This document shows positions 20,401 to 30,653 of a stretch of 64,000 bases of DNA, one piece after another; within the stretch, counting starts at the first letter, position 1; each line of letters starts with the position of its first letter. The DNA is taken from contig NZ_CP077079.1 of assembly GCF_019139815.1 (NCBI RefSeq), positions 3,534,001 to 3,598,000 on the forward strand. Reading direction: 5' to 3'. Source of the DNA: Pseudomonas asgharzadehiana (GTDB lineage: Bacteria > Pseudomonadota > Gammaproteobacteria > Pseudomonadales > Pseudomonadaceae). The notes beneath the pieces were generated by a model that was not told the DNA's origin, did no database searches, and worked only from the letters and a program-made list of their open reading frames with translations. The translations under genes were made by a program, and so were the position numbers.

Positions 20401-20603
20401 TCCAGCGGCGTGGCCACCGTCGAGGCCATTACCTCAGGGCTCGCTCCCGGTAAATTCGCCGAGACCACGATCACCGGGAAGTCGATCTGCGGCAATGGCG
20501 ACACCGGCAGCAGGTTGAAGCTGACCCCGCCCAGCAACATGATCGCCAGACTCAACAGCAGCGTGGCGACCGGCCGGCGAATGAAAGGTCCGGACAGGTT
20601 CAT
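17496..20603 (-). CDS. muxC: RND multidrug efflux pump, MdtC/MuxC type
   Basis: 1035-residue proton-driven inner-membrane pump with the standard 12 membrane segments and two large periplasmic loops. Visible marks include [14 protein letters not shown] at the start, [14 protein letters not shown] (proton-relay Asp pair in TM4) and [13 protein letters not shown] (TM10 Lys). Starts and stops overlap by four bases with both neighbours. MdtB/MdtC-type pumps work as a heterotrimer, which explains two adjacent RND genes sharing one adaptor. In P. aeruginosa the related MuxABC-OpmB exports novobiocin, aztreonam, macrolides and others; the substrates here are unknown. Confidence 0.93.
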   Translation of the reverse strand: MNLSGPFIRRPVATLLLSLAIMLLGGVSFNLLPVSPLPQIDFPVIVVSANLPGASPEVMASTVATPLERSFGSIAGITTMSSSSSQGSTRVILAFDADRDINGAAREVQAAINASRSLLPSGMRSMPTYKKINPSQAPIMVLSLTSDVLPKGQLYDLASTILSQSLSQVPGVGEVQIGGSSLPAVRIELQPKALDQYGVALDDVRNTIANANQRRPKGSLEDGERNWQIQANDQLEKAKDYEPLLIRYQNGAALRLSDVAKISDGVEDRYNSGFFNNDSAVLLVINRQSGANIIETVRQIKAQLPALQAVLPSSVKLSLAMDRSPVITATLHEAEMTLLIAVGLVVLVVYLFLGNFRASLIPTLAVPVSLVGTFAVMYLYGFSLNNFSLMALILATGLVVDDAIVVLENISRHIDEGVPPMKAAYLGAQEVGFTLLSMNVSLVAVFLSILFMGGIVTSLFREFSITLSAAIIVSLIVSLTLTPMLCARWLKPHVKGRMTGLQRWSQKINDRMVAGYATSLDWVLRHKRLTLLSLLLTIGMNVALYVVVPKTFMPQQDTGQLIGFVRGDDGLSFSVMQPKMETFRKAVLKDPAVLSVAGFIGGNNGTNNAVMLVRLKPISERKVSAQAVIERLRKDVPLVPGGRLFLMADQDLQFGGGRDQTSAQYSYILQSGDLAALRLWYPKVVAALRELPELTAIDAREGHGAAQVTLIVDRDQAKRLGIDMDMVTAVLNNAYSQRQISTIYDSLNQYQVVMEVNPRYAQDPITLNQMQVITADGARVPLSTIAHYENSLADDRVSHEGQFASENIAFDMAPGVTVEQGTAAIERAIAKVGLPEDVIAKMAGTADAFAATQKGQPFMILGALVAVYLVLGILYESYIHPLTILSTLPSAGVGAMLAIYLTGGEFSLISLLGLFLLIGVVKKNAILMIDLALQLERNDGLGPLESIRSACLLRLRPILMTTLAAILGALPLLLGAGDGAEMRRPLGLTIIGGLVFSQVLTLYTTPVVYLYLDRARHRFNAWRGVRTDAALDTAL

Positions 20604-23600
20604 GACTCAAGCGGCTCCAGGCGTTGCGGCTCTTTGCGCCAGCGGCGGCCAAGGCGATCGAAGTACAGGTAGATCACCGGGGTGGTGAACAGGGTCAACA
20701 CCTGGCTCACCAGCAGGCCACCGACCATTACCAGGCCCAGGGGCTGACGCAATTCCGCGCCGGAGCCGGTGGCCAGCATCAACGGCACCGCGCCGAACAA
20801 GGCCGCCAGGGTGGTCATGAGGATCGGCCGGAAACGCAGCAACGCCGCCTGGTAGATCGCGGTCTGCGGGTCGAGGCCCTGGTTGCGTTCGGCGTCCAGG
20901 GCGAAGTCGATCATCATGATCGCGTTCTTTTTCACGATGCCGATCAGCAGGATGATGCCGATGATCGCGATCATGCCCAGGTCATTGCCGCTGAGCAGCA
21001 ACGCCAGCAGGGCGCCCACCGCCGCCGACGGCAATGTCGACAGAATGGTGATCGGGTGGATATAGCTCTCGTACAGCACACCCAGCACGATATACATGGT
21101 GACCACCGCCGCCAGGATCAACAGCAAGGTACTCGACAGCGAGGCTTCGAACGCTTGGGCCGCGCCCTGGAACTGGGTCTGCACGCCCAGCGGCATGCCG
21201 ATGTCTTTCTGCGCCTGGTTGATCAGTTCCACGCCTTTGCCCAGCGCCACGCCGGGGGCCAGGTTGAACGACATCATCACCGCCGGGAACTGGCCGATAT
21301 GCGCGACGGCCAACTGCGCCTGGCGTTGCTCGACACGGGCCAGACTCGACAGGCGCACCTGGCCGCCATCGGTGGTTTTCACATGGATCTGGTTCAGGGC
21401 CTGGGGCCCAAGGGTTTCGCCGGACTGGGCCTGCAACACCACGCGGTATTGGCTGGCCTGGGTGTAGATCGTCGAGATCTGGCGCTGGCCGAACGCGTCG
21501 TACAGCGCATCGGTGATGGTCGACACGCTGACGCCCAGGCGCGAGGCCGCATCGCGGTCGATCACCAGGTACACCTGCAGGCCCTTGTCCTGCAAGTCGC
21601 TGGCGACGTCGGTAAGCTCCGGCACCTGGCTCAGGGTGTGCACCAGTTTTTCGCTCCACAGCGCCAGCAGCTCGGCGTCCGGTGACGACATGCTGAACTG
21701 GTACTGGGTGCGGCTCACGCGGTCTTCGATGGTCAGGTCCTGCACCGGCTGCATGAACAGGCGGATACCCACCAGCCTGTCGATTTGCGGCTGCAAGCGG
21801 GTAATCACCTGGGCCGCGCTCAAGTCGCGCTGGCCGTGGGGCTTGAGGTTGATCAGCAAGCGGCCACTGTTGAGGGTGGCGTTGTCGCCGTCCACGCCGA
21901 TGTAGGACGACAGGCTCTCCACCGCCGGGTCGGCCAGGATGATTGTGGCCAGTTCCTGCTGGCGCTGGCTCATGGCGGCAAACGAAATCGACTGCGGCGC
22001 TTCGGAAATGCCCTGGATCACCCCGGTGTCCTGCACCGGGAAAAACCCCTTGGGCACCACCAGGTACAACACCACCGTAAGGCCCAGGGTGGCGATGGCC
22101 ACCAGCAGGGTCAGCGGCTGATGCTTGAGCACCCACTGCAACTTGCGCCCATAGGCTTCGATCATCCAGTCGATCCAGGCGCCGCTGGCCTTGTAAAAGC
22201 GGCTTTGTTGTTCTTCCTTGGGTTCACGCTTGAGCAACCGCGCGCACATCATCGGCGTCAGCGTCAGGGATACCACCAGGGAAATCAGGATCGCCACCGC
22301 CAGGGTGATGGCGAACTCGCGGAACAGACGCCCCACCACATCAGCCATGAACAGCAGCGGGATCAATACCGCGATCAGCGACAGGGTCAGGGAAACCAGG
22401 GTAAAGCCGATCTGCTTGGCGCCCTTGAGGGCAGCGGCCAGCGGCGTCTCGCCTTCTTCGATATAGCGGGAGATGTTCTCCAGCATCACGATGGCATCGT
22501 CCACCACGAAGCCGGTGGCGATGGTCAAGGCCATCAACGTCAGGTTGTTGATGGAAAACCCGGCCAGGTACATCACGCCAAAGGTGCCCACCAGCGACAG
22601 CGGCACGGCAATCGACGGAATGATCGTGGCGCTGACCCGGCGCAGGAACAGGAAAGTGACCATCACCACCAGGGCAATGGCGATCAGCAATTCGTGCTGC
22701 ACGTCTTTCACCGAGGCGCGGATGGTCTGGGTACGGTCGGTCAGCACGGTGACATCGAGGCCGGCCGGCAGGTTGTCGGTGATGCTCGGCAGCAGCGCCT
22801 TGATGCGGTCCACCACCTCGATCACGTTGGCGCCCGGCTGGCGCTGGATATTGAGCAGCACGGCCTGGTTTTCGTTGGCCCAGGCGGCAAGGCGTTCGTT
22901 TTCGGCGCCGTCGACGATTTGCGCGACATCCTTGAGGCGCAAAGGCGCGCCGTTGTTGTAGGCGAGGATCAGTTCGGCATATTGCTGGGGCGAGACCAAC
23001 TGGTCGTTGGCATCGAGCATCGACACCCGGGTGGGGCCGTCGAAGTTGCCCTTGGGCTGGTTGACGTTGGAGGCGGCGATCAGGGTGCGCACATCCGACA
23101 GGTTCAAGCCGTTGGCCGCCAGGGCCTCGGGGTTGACCTTGATACGCACGGCCTGGCGCTGGCCACCGGCGATGCTGACCATGCCGACCCCGCTGATCTG
23201 GGCAATTTTTTGCGCCATGCGCGTGTCCACCAAGTCATTGAGCTTGGGCAGCAGCATGGTCTTGGAGGTGATGGCCAGGGTCAGCACCGGGGTATCCGCG
23301 GGGTTGACCTTGTTGTACACCGGCGGCGCCGGCAAATCCTTGGGCAACAGGTTGGTGGCGGCGTTGATCGCGGCCTGCACCTGTTGCTCGGCGACATCCA
23401 TGTTGATGTCGAGGTTGAACCGCAGGGTCAACACCGACGCCCCGCCGGAGCTGGTGGACGCCATCTGGGTGAGGCCGGGCATTTGCCCGAACTGGCGCTC
23501 AAGAGGTGCGGTGACCGCGCTGGTCATTACGTCGGGGCTGGCGCCGGGGTACAGGGTCATCACCCGGATGGTCGGGTAATCCACCTGGGGCAAGGCCGAC

Positions 23601-23701
23601 ACCGGCAACAGGCGGTACGCGATGATCCCGGCCAGCACGATGGCCAGCATGCTCAGCGTGGTGGCGACCGGACGAAGAATAAACAGCCGCGACAGGTTCA
23701 T
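20600..23701 (-). CDS. muxB: RND multidrug efflux pump, MdtB/MuxB type
   Basis: 1033-residue RND transporter, paralogous to the next gene. It starts [16 protein letters not shown], has [14 protein letters not shown] in TM4 and [16 protein letters not shown] in TM10. It is the first of the two pump subunits in the operon and overlaps muxA and muxC by four bases each. The two pumps share the [14 protein letters not shown] and related segments but differ throughout the porter loops, as expected for subunits of one heterotrimer rather than a recent duplication. Confidence 0.93.
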   Translation of the reverse strand: MNLSRLFILRPVATTLSMLAIVLAGIIAYRLLPVSALPQVDYPTIRVMTLYPGASPDVMTSAVTAPLERQFGQMPGLTQMASTSSGGASVLTLRFNLDINMDVAEQQVQAAINAATNLLPKDLPAPPVYNKVNPADTPVLTLAITSKTMLLPKLNDLVDTRMAQKIAQISGVGMVSIAGGQRQAVRIKVNPEALAANGLNLSDVRTLIAASNVNQPKGNFDGPTRVSMLDANDQLVSPQQYAELILAYNNGAPLRLKDVAQIVDGAENERLAAWANENQAVLLNIQRQPGANVIEVVDRIKALLPSITDNLPAGLDVTVLTDRTQTIRASVKDVQHELLIAIALVVMVTFLFLRRVSATIIPSIAVPLSLVGTFGVMYLAGFSINNLTLMALTIATGFVVDDAIVMLENISRYIEEGETPLAAALKGAKQIGFTLVSLTLSLIAVLIPLLFMADVVGRLFREFAITLAVAILISLVVSLTLTPMMCARLLKREPKEEQQSRFYKASGAWIDWMIEAYGRKLQWVLKHQPLTLLVAIATLGLTVVLYLVVPKGFFPVQDTGVIQGISEAPQSISFAAMSQRQQELATIILADPAVESLSSYIGVDGDNATLNSGRLLINLKPHGQRDLSAAQVITRLQPQIDRLVGIRLFMQPVQDLTIEDRVSRTQYQFSMSSPDAELLALWSEKLVHTLSQVPELTDVASDLQDKGLQVYLVIDRDAASRLGVSVSTITDALYDAFGQRQISTIYTQASQYRVVLQAQSGETLGPQALNQIHVKTTDGGQVRLSSLARVEQRQAQLAVAHIGQFPAVMMSFNLAPGVALGKGVELINQAQKDIGMPLGVQTQFQGAAQAFEASLSSTLLLILAAVVTMYIVLGVLYESYIHPITILSTLPSAAVGALLALLLSGNDLGMIAIIGIILLIGIVKKNAIMMIDFALDAERNQGLDPQTAIYQAALLRFRPILMTTLAALFGAVPLMLATGSGAELRQPLGLVMVGGLLVSQVLTLFTTPVIYLYFDRLGRRWRKEPQRLEPLES

Positions 23702-24996
23702 GAACCGACCTTTTGCGCCTTGCCGGCGCTGGCGCCGGTCTCCCCTTTAGCGGCGGGCTTGCCTTGCAAGTGTTCGGTCGGGGTAGTCGGGACTTCGCTG
23801 CTGTCGTTGACCACTTCGATTTCACTGCCGTCTTTGAGGCGGTCGGTACCTTCGAGTACGACGCGGTCGCCGGCGACCAGGCCTTCCTTGATCACGGTGT
23901 TGTCGCCATCGGTGTCGCCGACGACCAGGGGCTGGACCTTGACCTTCTTGTCACCGTCGAGTTTGTAGACAAAGGTGCCGGCGTTGCCGAACTGGATCGC
24001 GGCGGACGGCACCAGCACCACGTTGTGCAGGGTGTCGGCCAGCAGATGCACGTTGACGAACTGGTTGGGGAACAGCGCCTGATCCTTGTTATCGAAGCGC
24101 GCCTTGAATTTCAGGGTGCCGGTGGTGACGTCGATCTGGTTGTCGAGGCTTTGCAATACGCCAACCGCCTGTTTCTTCACGTCGCCACGGTCCCAGGCTT
24201 CGACGGGCAACTTGTTGCCGGCCCGATAACGGGCAAGCACGGTGTCCAGGGTGTTTTCCGGCAGGGTAAAGGCCACGCTGATGGGTTGGGTCTGGGTGAT
24301 AACGGCAAGGAAGGTGGTGTCGTTGGCCGCCACCAGGTTGCCCACGTCGACCTGACGCAGGCCTACGCGGCCGCTGATGGGCGCGCGGATCCTGGTGAAT
24401 TCAAGGTTGAGCTTGGCGTCGTCCACGGCGCCCTGGTTGGTCTTGACCGTGCCCTGGTATTGCAAAACCAGTGCTTCGGCGGTGTCCAGGGTTTGCTTGG
24501 CGATGCTGTCCTGGGCGTAGAGGCCACGATAGCGCTCGACGTCGACCTGGGCGTTTTTCAGCTGGGCCTGGTTCTGCAACAAGGTGCCCTGGGCCTGGAG
24601 CAAGGCGTTCTGGTAGCTGCGCGGGTCGATCTCCGCCAACAGGTCGCCGGCCTTGACCATCTGCCCTTCTTCAAAGGCGATCTTCACCAGCTCGCCGCCC
24701 ACCCGGCTGCGCACATTGATGGTGTTCAGTGCAGTGACCGTCCCCAACGCCTTGTAGTACACCGCAAACTCGCCGAGTACCGCAGGGGCTACGCGCACGG
24801 GCACCGGGCCGGTCGAGCCGCCAAACCCTGGGCGCGCCATGCCGGTCTTGCTGGCATGGCCGGCCGGTGCGTCTTTGTGGGCCGCGCCGCTTGGCCAGAA
24901 TTTCCAGCACAGGCCGGCGATAACCAGCAGCACAAGCAGGCCGAACAGCCAGCGACGGGAGTTGCGGGGGGAGGATTGCATGGAGTGATCAACCAT
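23698..24996 (-). CDS. muxA: RND periplasmic adaptor, MdtA/MuxA type
   Basis: 432-residue membrane-fusion protein. A single N-terminal membrane anchor ([16 protein letters not shown]) is followed by the lipoyl half-motifs, an alpha-helical hairpin, and the beta-barrel region with NQFVNVHLL. The Lys/Gly-rich C-terminus ([19 protein letters not shown]) is low-complexity. It opens the muxABC-opmB operon. The start is uncertain: the ATG used here gives MVDHSMQSS, and a second ATG lies five codons later; neither has a clear Shine-Dalgarno sequence. Two copies of an 11-base direct repeat lie upstream. Confidence 0.92.
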   Translation of the reverse strand: MVDHSMQSSPRNSRRWLFGLLVLLVIAGLCWKFWPSGAAHKDAPAGHASKTGMARPGFGGSTGPVPVRVAPAVLGEFAVYYKALGTVTALNTINVRSRVGGELVKIAFEEGQMVKAGDLLAEIDPRSYQNALLQAQGTLLQNQAQLKNAQVDVERYRGLYAQDSIAKQTLDTAEALVLQYQGTVKTNQGAVDDAKLNLEFTRIRAPISGRVGLRQVDVGNLVAANDTTFLAVITQTQPISVAFTLPENTLDTVLARYRAGNKLPVEAWDRGDVKKQAVGVLQSLDNQIDVTTGTLKFKARFDNKDQALFPNQFVNVHLLADTLHNVVLVPSAAIQFGNAGTFVYKLDGDKKVKVQPLVVGDTDGDNTVIKEGLVAGDRVVLEGTDRLKDGSEIEVVNDSSEVPTTPTEHLQGKPAAKGETGASAGKAQKVGS

Positions 24997-25065
24997 TGGG
25001 CGCGAAAGCTTCTACTTGGGGAGGCTGAAAGATAAGCACTGGAGCGCATTAAGAAAAGCGCCTTT

Positions 25066-25126
25066 ACCGGCTATTTACCTTGGGCTTACAACTTTTAACC
25101 GCGGCGGCTTAGTCCACCGGCTATTT
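25066..25126. promoter_or_regulatory. Two direct repeats ACCGGCTATTT upstream of muxA
   Basis: Identical 11-mers at 25066-25076 and 25116-25126, 50 bases apart, 70-130 bases before the muxA start. Possible paired regulator sites; no regulator gene is adjacent. Confidence 0.4.
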
Positions 25127-25154
25127 CGCTAAGCATTTGAGCTGTAAATGAAAA

Positions 25155-25176
25155 CGGCCTGGACTAGGCCAGGCCG
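25155..25176 (-). terminator. Rho-independent terminator of tpx
   Basis: Perfect 8-base stem CGGCCTGG/CCAGGCCG around a 6-base loop; on the minus strand it is followed directly by TTTTCATTT. It sits about 50 bases after the tpx stop. Confidence 0.85.
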
Positions 25177-25228
25177 CAATCATGTATCACGCGTGTTACT
25201 GCAAAACGACAGTAATGCGCCGAAACAG

Positions 25229-25729
25229 TTACTTCAGAACAGCCAGGGCCGCTGCGTAGTTCGGCTCTTCGGCGATTTCCTTGACCAACTCGCTGTGCAG
25301 CACGTTGTCGTTTTCGTCCAGCACTACAACGGCACGAGCAGTCAGGCCTTTGAGCGCGCCGTCGGCGATCGCCACACCGTAATCAACGGCGAAATCCGAA
25401 TCACGGAAGTCCGACAGGTTCTTCACGTTTTCCAGGCCTTCGGAGCCGCAGAAACGCGCCTGAGCGAATGGCAGGTCGGTGGAGATGCACAGCACCACGG
25501 TGTTTTCCACATCGTTGGCCTGGGCGTTGAACTTGCGCACCGAAGTCGCGCAGGTTGGGGTGTCGACGCTTGGGAAGATGTTCAGCACTTTGCGCTTGCC
25601 GGCGAAAGTGGCCAGGGTGGCGTTGGACAGATCGCCGGCGGTCAGGGTGAAGTCTGCAGCTTTGTCGCCGACTTTCGGCAATTGGCCTTCAACCTGGACA
25701 GGGTTGCCTTTAAGAGTGACTTGAGCCAT
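25229..25729 (-). CDS. tpx: Thiol peroxidase Tpx
   Basis: 166-residue atypical 2-Cys peroxiredoxin that reduces H2O2 and alkyl hydroperoxides using thioredoxin. The peroxidatic Cys60 is in [14 protein letters not shown] and the resolving Cys94 in ARFCGSEGL, matching Cys61 and Cys95 of E. coli Tpx. An extra Cys81 lies in the hydrophobic strand between them. Length and ends are normal. It is a single-gene unit: a strong terminator follows it and the glycosyltransferase gene diverges upstream. Confidence 0.96.
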   Translation of the reverse strand: MAQVTLKGNPVQVEGQLPKVGDKAADFTLTAGDLSNATLATFAGKRKVLNIFPSVDTPTCATSVRKFNAQANDVENTVVLCISTDLPFAQARFCGSEGLENVKNLSDFRDSDFAVDYGVAIADGALKGLTARAVVVLDENDNVLHSELVKEIAEEPNYAAALAVLK

Positions 25730-25888
25730 GAACGGAATCCTTATGCTGGGTTTTGGTTAAACGAATTCGAGAGGCGGAAGTTAACCACAAACCAAGGGAG
25801 CTACCTACCGCCGGACGCAAATTGTCATGCCGGCCGGTTGTGGTTTAATTGCGCGCTTTTCGCCTCTCCTTAAAGGAAGCCATTGTTG

Positions 25889-27178
25889 ATGAAGCCGCGC
25901 GCCACCAAAGTCCTGGTCATTGGTTACGTCTGGCCGGAACCCCGTTCCTCGGCGGCGGGCGGGCATATGATACAAATCCTTGAGACCTTTCTCACGCAAG
26001 GCTGGGACATTACCTTCAGCAGCCCCGCCGCACTCGGCGAGCACAAGGCTGACCTGCTCAGCCTGGGTATCGCCGAATGCGCCATCGAACTCAATAACAG
26101 CAGTTTCGACGATTTTATCCGTGAACTCGCCCCGGATATTGTGTTGTTCGACCGTTTCATGATGGAAGAGCAATTCGGCTGGCGCGTGGAAAAGCACTGC
26201 CCCGATGCCCTGCGCGTGCTGGAAACCAGCGACCTGCAAAGCCTGCGCGACGCACGCCATCAACGCCTCAAGGACCACGTCAAGGCACACCCGGGCAGCG
26301 ACGACTTCGGCACGCTGTTCGCGCCCGCCCTGGAGCAAGAGTTCCAGTTGATGGCCGAGACCGACCTGGCCAAGCGCGAAATCGCCGCGATTTACCGCTG
26401 CGACATCAGCCTGATGATCTCCGACGTGGAAATCCGCCTGCTCACTGAGCAGTTCAAGGTGCCGGCCGCCCTGCTCCACTGGTGCCCTTTGATGATGGTG
26501 CCGCCGACCACGGCGTTCGCGCCTTATGAAGACCGCGCGCACTTTCTCAGTATCGGTAATTTCCGCCATGCGCCCAACTGGGATGCGGTGCTATGGATGA
26601 AAAGCAGCCTGTGGCCGCTGATTCGCCAGCAACTGCCGGGCGCGCAGTTGCATGTCTATGGCGCCTACACCCCACCCAAAGCCACCGCCCTACACAACCC
26701 GGCCCAGGGTTTTCACGTGATGAATTGGGCCGAAGACGCGCTGCAGGTGATGACGGCCGCCCGTATCTGCCTCGCACCCCTGCGCTTTGGTGCCGGCATC
26801 AAGGGCAAGCTGGCGGACGCGATGCTGTGTGGCACGCCCAACATCACCACACCGATTGGCGCCGAAGCCATGGGCGATGCACAGCCATGGCCGGGCGCAA
26901 TCGAACAGAGTGCCCCTGCCCTGGCGGCGGCTGCGGTGGCCTTGTACCAGGATCGCGAACGCTGGAACCAGGCCCAGGAACACGGGCGCCACTTGCTTGC
27001 CCGACGCTACGACCAGTCGGCCCACGGCCCGGCCCTGCTGGCGTGCCTGGAGCACTGCTGGCGCAACCTTGCCGCCCATCGACGTACCAACTTCACCGGC
27101 AGCATGCTGCGCCACCATGCCCATAAAAGTACCCAGTACATGTCACAGTGGATCGAAGCCAAAAACCGCACCCTCTGA
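25889..27178 (+). CDS. Glycosyltransferase, GT-B fold (group 1-like)
   Basis: 429-residue cytoplasmic protein with an N-terminal Rossmann segment (KVLVIGYVWPEPRSSAAGGH) and a C-terminal nucleotide-sugar-binding half (HFLSIGNFRHAPNWDAV, LHVYGAYTP, APLRFGAGIKGKLADAML, then an acidic GAEAMG). This is the layout of GT4-like enzymes. ATG at 25889 is used; two in-frame TTG codons just before it are also possible, with AAAGGAAG 8-14 bases upstream. The donor and acceptor are unknown, and no polysaccharide cluster surrounds it. It is divergent from tpx and ends 72 bases before mtlR. Confidence 0.8.
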   Translation: MKPRATKVLVIGYVWPEPRSSAAGGHMIQILETFLTQGWDITFSSPAALGEHKADLLSLGIAECAIELNNSSFDDFIRELAPDIVLFDRFMMEEQFGWRVEKHCPDALRVLETSDLQSLRDARHQRLKDHVKAHPGSDDFGTLFAPALEQEFQLMAETDLAKREIAAIYRCDISLMISDVEIRLLTEQFKVPAALLHWCPLMMVPPTTAFAPYEDRAHFLSIGNFRHAPNWDAVLWMKSSLWPLIRQQLPGAQLHVYGAYTPPKATALHNPAQGFHVMNWAEDALQVMTAARICLAPLRFGAGIKGKLADAMLCGTPNITTPIGAEAMGDAQPWPGAIEQSAPALAAAAVALYQDRERWNQAQEHGRHLLARRYDQSAHGPALLACLEHCWRNLAAHRRTNFTGSMLRHHAHKSTQYMSQWIEAKNRTL

Positions 27179-27250
27179 ACACCGAGGCTGGCAGGGCCGC
27201 CCGCAAGGGGGCATTATTCGGGGCGCAACCAACAATAAAGCGACGGCAGC

Positions 27251-28156
27251 ATGACCCGAGCAACGCGAATCACCGACCCTTCCTACGAGCTGATGGACGA
27301 TCACAACGGTCTGTCCATCATCTATCGCCAGCACGGCTTCCCCTGCCCCCTGGTGCGCTGGCATTTCCACAAGGAATACGAACTGCACCTGATCGTCGCC
27401 AGTTCCGGCAAGGTGTTCATCGGCGACTACATCGGCAACTTCTACCCCGAAAGCCTGTTTCTCACCGGCCCCAACCTGCCCCATAACTGGATCAGCCAGG
27501 TGGAGGAGGACGAAGTGGTGCCCAAGCGCGACATGTTGGTGAACTTCACCGAGGAACTGCTCGAAGGTGGCAGCCAGATCTTCACCGAACTCAAAAGCCT
27601 GGCGCCGTTGCTTGAACGCGCGCCATACGGCATCGAATTTCGCTGTAAAAAAACCATCGCCCAGGCCATGACCTTGATGCAACGCATCGAGGACGCCCAA
27701 GGCATGGCGCGCCTGGGGCACTTTTTTATCCTGCTGGAGGTGCTCAGTGCCTGCGAGGATTACCAACTGTTGTCCGGCGTGACGACGCCGCAACTGGCCG
27801 ATGAACACAGCATCGACCGCACCAACCGCGCGGTCGATTACATTTTTGCCCACTATGCGCGGGAGCTTTCGCTGGAAGAAGTGGCCGAGCACCTGGGCAT
27901 GAAGCCGACGTACTTTTCGCGGGTGTTCAAACAGGCCACCGGGCGCACGTTTATCGAGTTCGTCAATCGGCTGCGCATCAGCAAGTCCTGCGAGTTGCTC
28001 GCCGATGGCGATAAGGCCGTGACGGACGTGTGCTTTGAGTCGGGCTTCAATAACATCTCCAACTTCAACCGACGCTTCCAGCAGCTCAAAGGCATGACGC
28101 CTTCGCACTACCGACGCCTGGCGGTACAGCGGCTCACTGAGCAGAACCTGGCTTAA
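27251..28156 (+). CDS. mtlR: AraC-family activator of the mannitol operon MtlR
   Basis: 301 residues: an N-terminal cupin-like effector domain (HFHKEYELHLIVASSGKVFI) and a C-terminal double HTH (SLEEVAEHLGMKPTYFSRVF, then VTDVCFESGFNNISNFNRRF). It lies directly upstream of mtlE in the same orientation, as in the P. fluorescens mannitol operon where MtlR activates mtlE transcription with mannitol, sorbitol or arabitol. No strong Shine-Dalgarno sequence precedes its ATG, which fits low-level expression of a regulator. Confidence 0.93.
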   Translation: MTRATRITDPSYELMDDHNGLSIIYRQHGFPCPLVRWHFHKEYELHLIVASSGKVFIGDYIGNFYPESLFLTGPNLPHNWISQVEEDEVVPKRDMLVNFTEELLEGGSQIFTELKSLAPLLERAPYGIEFRCKKTIAQAMTLMQRIEDAQGMARLGHFFILLEVLSACEDYQLLSGVTTPQLADEHSIDRTNRAVDYIFAHYARELSLEEVAEHLGMKPTYFSRVFKQATGRTFIEFVNRLRISKSCELLADGDKAVTDVCFESGFNNISNFNRRFQQLKGMTPSHYRRLAVQRLTEQNLA

Positions 28157-28216
28157 CGCTTCCAGCGCCCCAGTGACCGAGTGCAAAAAAGTATCAGTCC
28201 AAGTGTTCCCAAGGAT

Positions 28217-28245
28217 TTGTCACCCGGTCTGTAGAAGGCTGTAAT
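28217..28245 (+). promoter_or_regulatory. Putative mtlE promoter with MtlR-site region
   Basis: TTGTCA, 17-base spacer, TGTAAT, giving a start near 28252 and an 80-base leader before mtlE. The 30 bases before the -35 (AAAAAAGTATCAG, AAGTGTTCCCAAGG) hold A-rich half-site-like repeats where an AraC-type activator would bind next to the -35 box. Promoter elements are seen; the MtlR site is inferred. Confidence 0.6.
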
Positions 28246-28335
28246 CAACGCACACTCTTCCTGACTCTCTGTAGGAAGACACAACAACAATAACTGTCCT
28301 TCTGTAGCCCCCTGGGCGCGGAAATGGAGTGCGCG

Positions 28336-29658
28336 ATGAAGTTCACAGCAAAAGCACTGCTTGTCTCCACCTGCATGACTACCTGCATGACCCTCAGCGC
28401 CGTCAGCTTTGGCGCGCAAACACTGACCATTGCCACCGTCAACAACAGCGACATGATCCGCATGCAAAAGCTCTCGAAAACCTTCGAGGCCGAGCACCCG
28501 GAGATCAAGTTGAATTGGGTGGTGCTCGAAGAAAACGTGCTGCGCCAGCGCCTGACCACCGACATCGCCACCCAGGGCGGGCAGTTCGATGTGTTGACCA
28601 TCGGCATGTACGAAGCCGCACTCTGGGGTGCCAAGGGCTGGCTGGAGCCAATGAAGGACCTGCCGGCGTCCTACGACCTCGATGATGTGTTCCCTTCGGT
28701 ACGTGATGGTTTGTCGGTCAAGGGTTCGCTGTATGCCCTCCCGTTCTACGCCGAAAGCTCGATCACTTACTACCGCACCGACCTGTTCAAAAACGCCGGG
28801 CTGAGCATGCCCGAGCACCCGACCTGGAGCCAGATCGGCGAATTCGCCGGCAAACTCACCGACAAGTCCAAAGAGCAATACGGCCTGTGCCTGCGTGGCA
28901 AAGCCGGTTGGGGCGAGAACATGGCGCTGATCACTACCCTGGCCAACGGCTACGGAGCGCGCTGGTTCGATGAGAAATGGCAGCCGCAATTCAACGGCCC
29001 TGAGTGGAAGGATGCGCTGAACTTCTACGTCGACAACATGAAAAAATCCGGCCCGCCGGGTGCTTCCAGCAACGGTTTCAACGAAAACCTGGCGCTGTTC
29101 AACAGCGGCAAATGCGCGATCTGGGTGGATGCCAGCGTGGCGGGCTCCTTCGTCACCGACAAGACCCAAAGCAAGGTAGCGGACCACGTCGGCTTTACGT
29201 TTGCACCGCACGAGAAAACCGACAAGGGCACCTCATGGCTGTACTCCTGGAGCCTGGCGATCCCGACCAGCTCCAAGGCCAAGGACGCCGCCAAGGTGTT
29301 CACCACCTGGGCGACTTCCAAGGAATACGGCGCCCTGGTCGCCAAGACCGACGGCATCGCCAACGTACCGCCGGGCACCCGCACCTCGACCTACAGCGAC
29401 GACTACATGAAAGCCGCGCCGTTCGCCAAGGTGACCCTGGAATCGCTGAAAGTCGCCGACCCGACCAAACCGACGCTTGAGCCAGTGCCGTATATCGGTA
29501 TCCAGCTGGTGACCATTCCTGAATTCCAGGCGATCGGCACCCAGGTCGGCAAGTTCTTCTCCGGTGCGCTAACCGGCCAGCAGACGGTCGATGCGGCATT
29601 GACGGCGGCGCAGACCACCACCGAGCGGGAAATGAAGCGGGCCGGTTACCCCAAATAA
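28336..29658 (+). CDS. mtlE: Polyol ABC transporter substrate-binding protein MtlE
   Basis: 440-residue periplasmic binding protein of the carbohydrate family 1 type. MKFTAKALLVSTCMTTCM starts a Sec signal peptide with likely cleavage after FGA. Start chosen at 28336 because GGAG lies 5 bases upstream; an ATG four codons earlier is less likely. It delivers mannitol and related polyols to MtlFG/MtlK. First structural gene of the operon; a perfect hairpin follows its stop, consistent with higher mRNA level for the binding protein. Confidence 0.95.
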   Translation: MKFTAKALLVSTCMTTCMTLSAVSFGAQTLTIATVNNSDMIRMQKLSKTFEAEHPEIKLNWVVLEENVLRQRLTTDIATQGGQFDVLTIGMYEAALWGAKGWLEPMKDLPASYDLDDVFPSVRDGLSVKGSLYALPFYAESSITYYRTDLFKNAGLSMPEHPTWSQIGEFAGKLTDKSKEQYGLCLRGKAGWGENMALITTLANGYGARWFDEKWQPQFNGPEWKDALNFYVDNMKKSGPPGASSNGFNENLALFNSGKCAIWVDASVAGSFVTDKTQSKVADHVGFTFAPHEKTDKGTSWLYSWSLAIPTSSKAKDAAKVFTTWATSKEYGALVAKTDGIANVPPGTRTSTYSDDYMKAAPFAKVTLESLKVADPTKPTLEPVPYIGIQLVTIPEFQAIGTQVGKFFSGALTGQQTVDAALTAAQTTTEREMKRAGYPK

Positions 29659-29676
29659 CCGGGGCCTCACCGCAGT

Positions 29677-29713
29677 TCAATGTGGGAGGGGGCTTGCCCC
29701 CCTCCCACATTGA
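29677..29713. repeat. Perfect REP hairpin between mtlE and mtlF
   Basis: 16-base perfect arms (TCAATGTGGGAGGGGG and its complement) around the loop CTTGC. No T-tract on the plus strand, so more likely an mRNA stabiliser or attenuating barrier than a full terminator. Confidence 0.88.
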
Positions 29714-29752
29714 CCCCACTCCGATCCTTGCTCCGCACTGGCCTTGATTATC

Positions 29753-30643
29753 ATGAATAAGCCCCGCAAAAACCGCCTGGCCAACCCCGGCTGGTTCCTT
29801 GTCACGCCCTCGGTCGCCATGCTGCTGGTCTGGATGATCGTGCCGCTGGGCATGACCCTGTACTTTTCGCTTATCCGCTACAACCTGCTCTACCCCGGCG
29901 AAAACCAATTCGTGGGGCTGGAGAACTTCACCTATTTCATCACCGACTCGGGCTTCCTGCCCGGCGCCACCAATACCCTGTTGCTGGTGGGCAGCGTGCT
30001 GCTGATCAGCGTGGTGTTCGGCGTGTTGATCAGTGCCCTGCTGGAGGCCAGTGAGTTTTTGGGTCGCGGCATCGTGCGGGTGTTGTTGATTTCACCGTTC
30101 TTCATCATGCCCACCGTGGGCGCGCTGATCTGGAAGAACCTGATCTTCCACCCGGTGTCGGGGATTCTCGCCGCCGTGTGGAAGCTGTTCGGCGCCGAGC
30201 CGGTGGACTGGCTGGCGCACTACCCGTTGCTGTCGATCATCATCATCGTGTCATGGCAGTGGCTGCCCTTCGCGATCCTGTTGCTGATGACCGCCATGCA
30301 GTCCCTGGACCAGGAACAAAAGGAAGCCGCGCGCCTGGACGGTGCCGGCGCCATCGCGATTTTCTGGCACCTGACCCTGCCCCACCTGGCCCGCCCGATT
30401 GCCGTGGTGGTGATGATCGAAACGATCTTTTTGCTCTCGGTGTTCGCCGAAATCTTCACCACCACCAACGGTGGCCCCGGCTACGCCTCGACCAACCTCG
30501 CCTACCTGATCTACAACCAGGCACTGGTGCAGTTCGACGTGGGCATGGCCTCGGCCGGCGGCTTGATTGCCGTGGTCATCGCCAATATCGCGGCGATCAT
30601 CCTGGTGCGGATGATCGGCAAAAACCTGACTGACAAGCCTTGA
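29753..30643 (+). CDS. mtlF: Polyol ABC transporter permease MtlF
   Basis: 296-residue MalF-like permease with six membrane segments and the cytoplasmic EAA motif that docks on the ATPase ([20 protein letters not shown]). Start taken at MNKPRKNRLANPGW; a TTG three codons upstream is possible. The Shine-Dalgarno sequence is weak, as in many mtl genes here. It pairs with MtlG, whose gene begins 10 bases after its stop. Confidence 0.94.
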   Translation: MNKPRKNRLANPGWFLVTPSVAMLLVWMIVPLGMTLYFSLIRYNLLYPGENQFVGLENFTYFITDSGFLPGATNTLLLVGSVLLISVVFGVLISALLEASEFLGRGIVRVLLISPFFIMPTVGALIWKNLIFHPVSGILAAVWKLFGAEPVDWLAHYPLLSIIIIVSWQWLPFAILLLMTAMQSLDQEQKEAARLDGAGAIAIFWHLTLPHLARPIAVVVMIETIFLLSVFAEIFTTTNGGPGYASTNLAYLIYNQALVQFDVGMASAGGLIAVVIANIAAIILVRMIGKNLTDKP

Positions 30644-30653
30644 GGGCCGCGCC

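Noticed and set aside
17553..25035. Long plus-strand frames opposite muxABC-opmB (for example 17553-19499, 21785-23968, 23713-25035)
   Set aside because: They mirror the RND genes, lack ribosome binding sites and have antisense-type composition.
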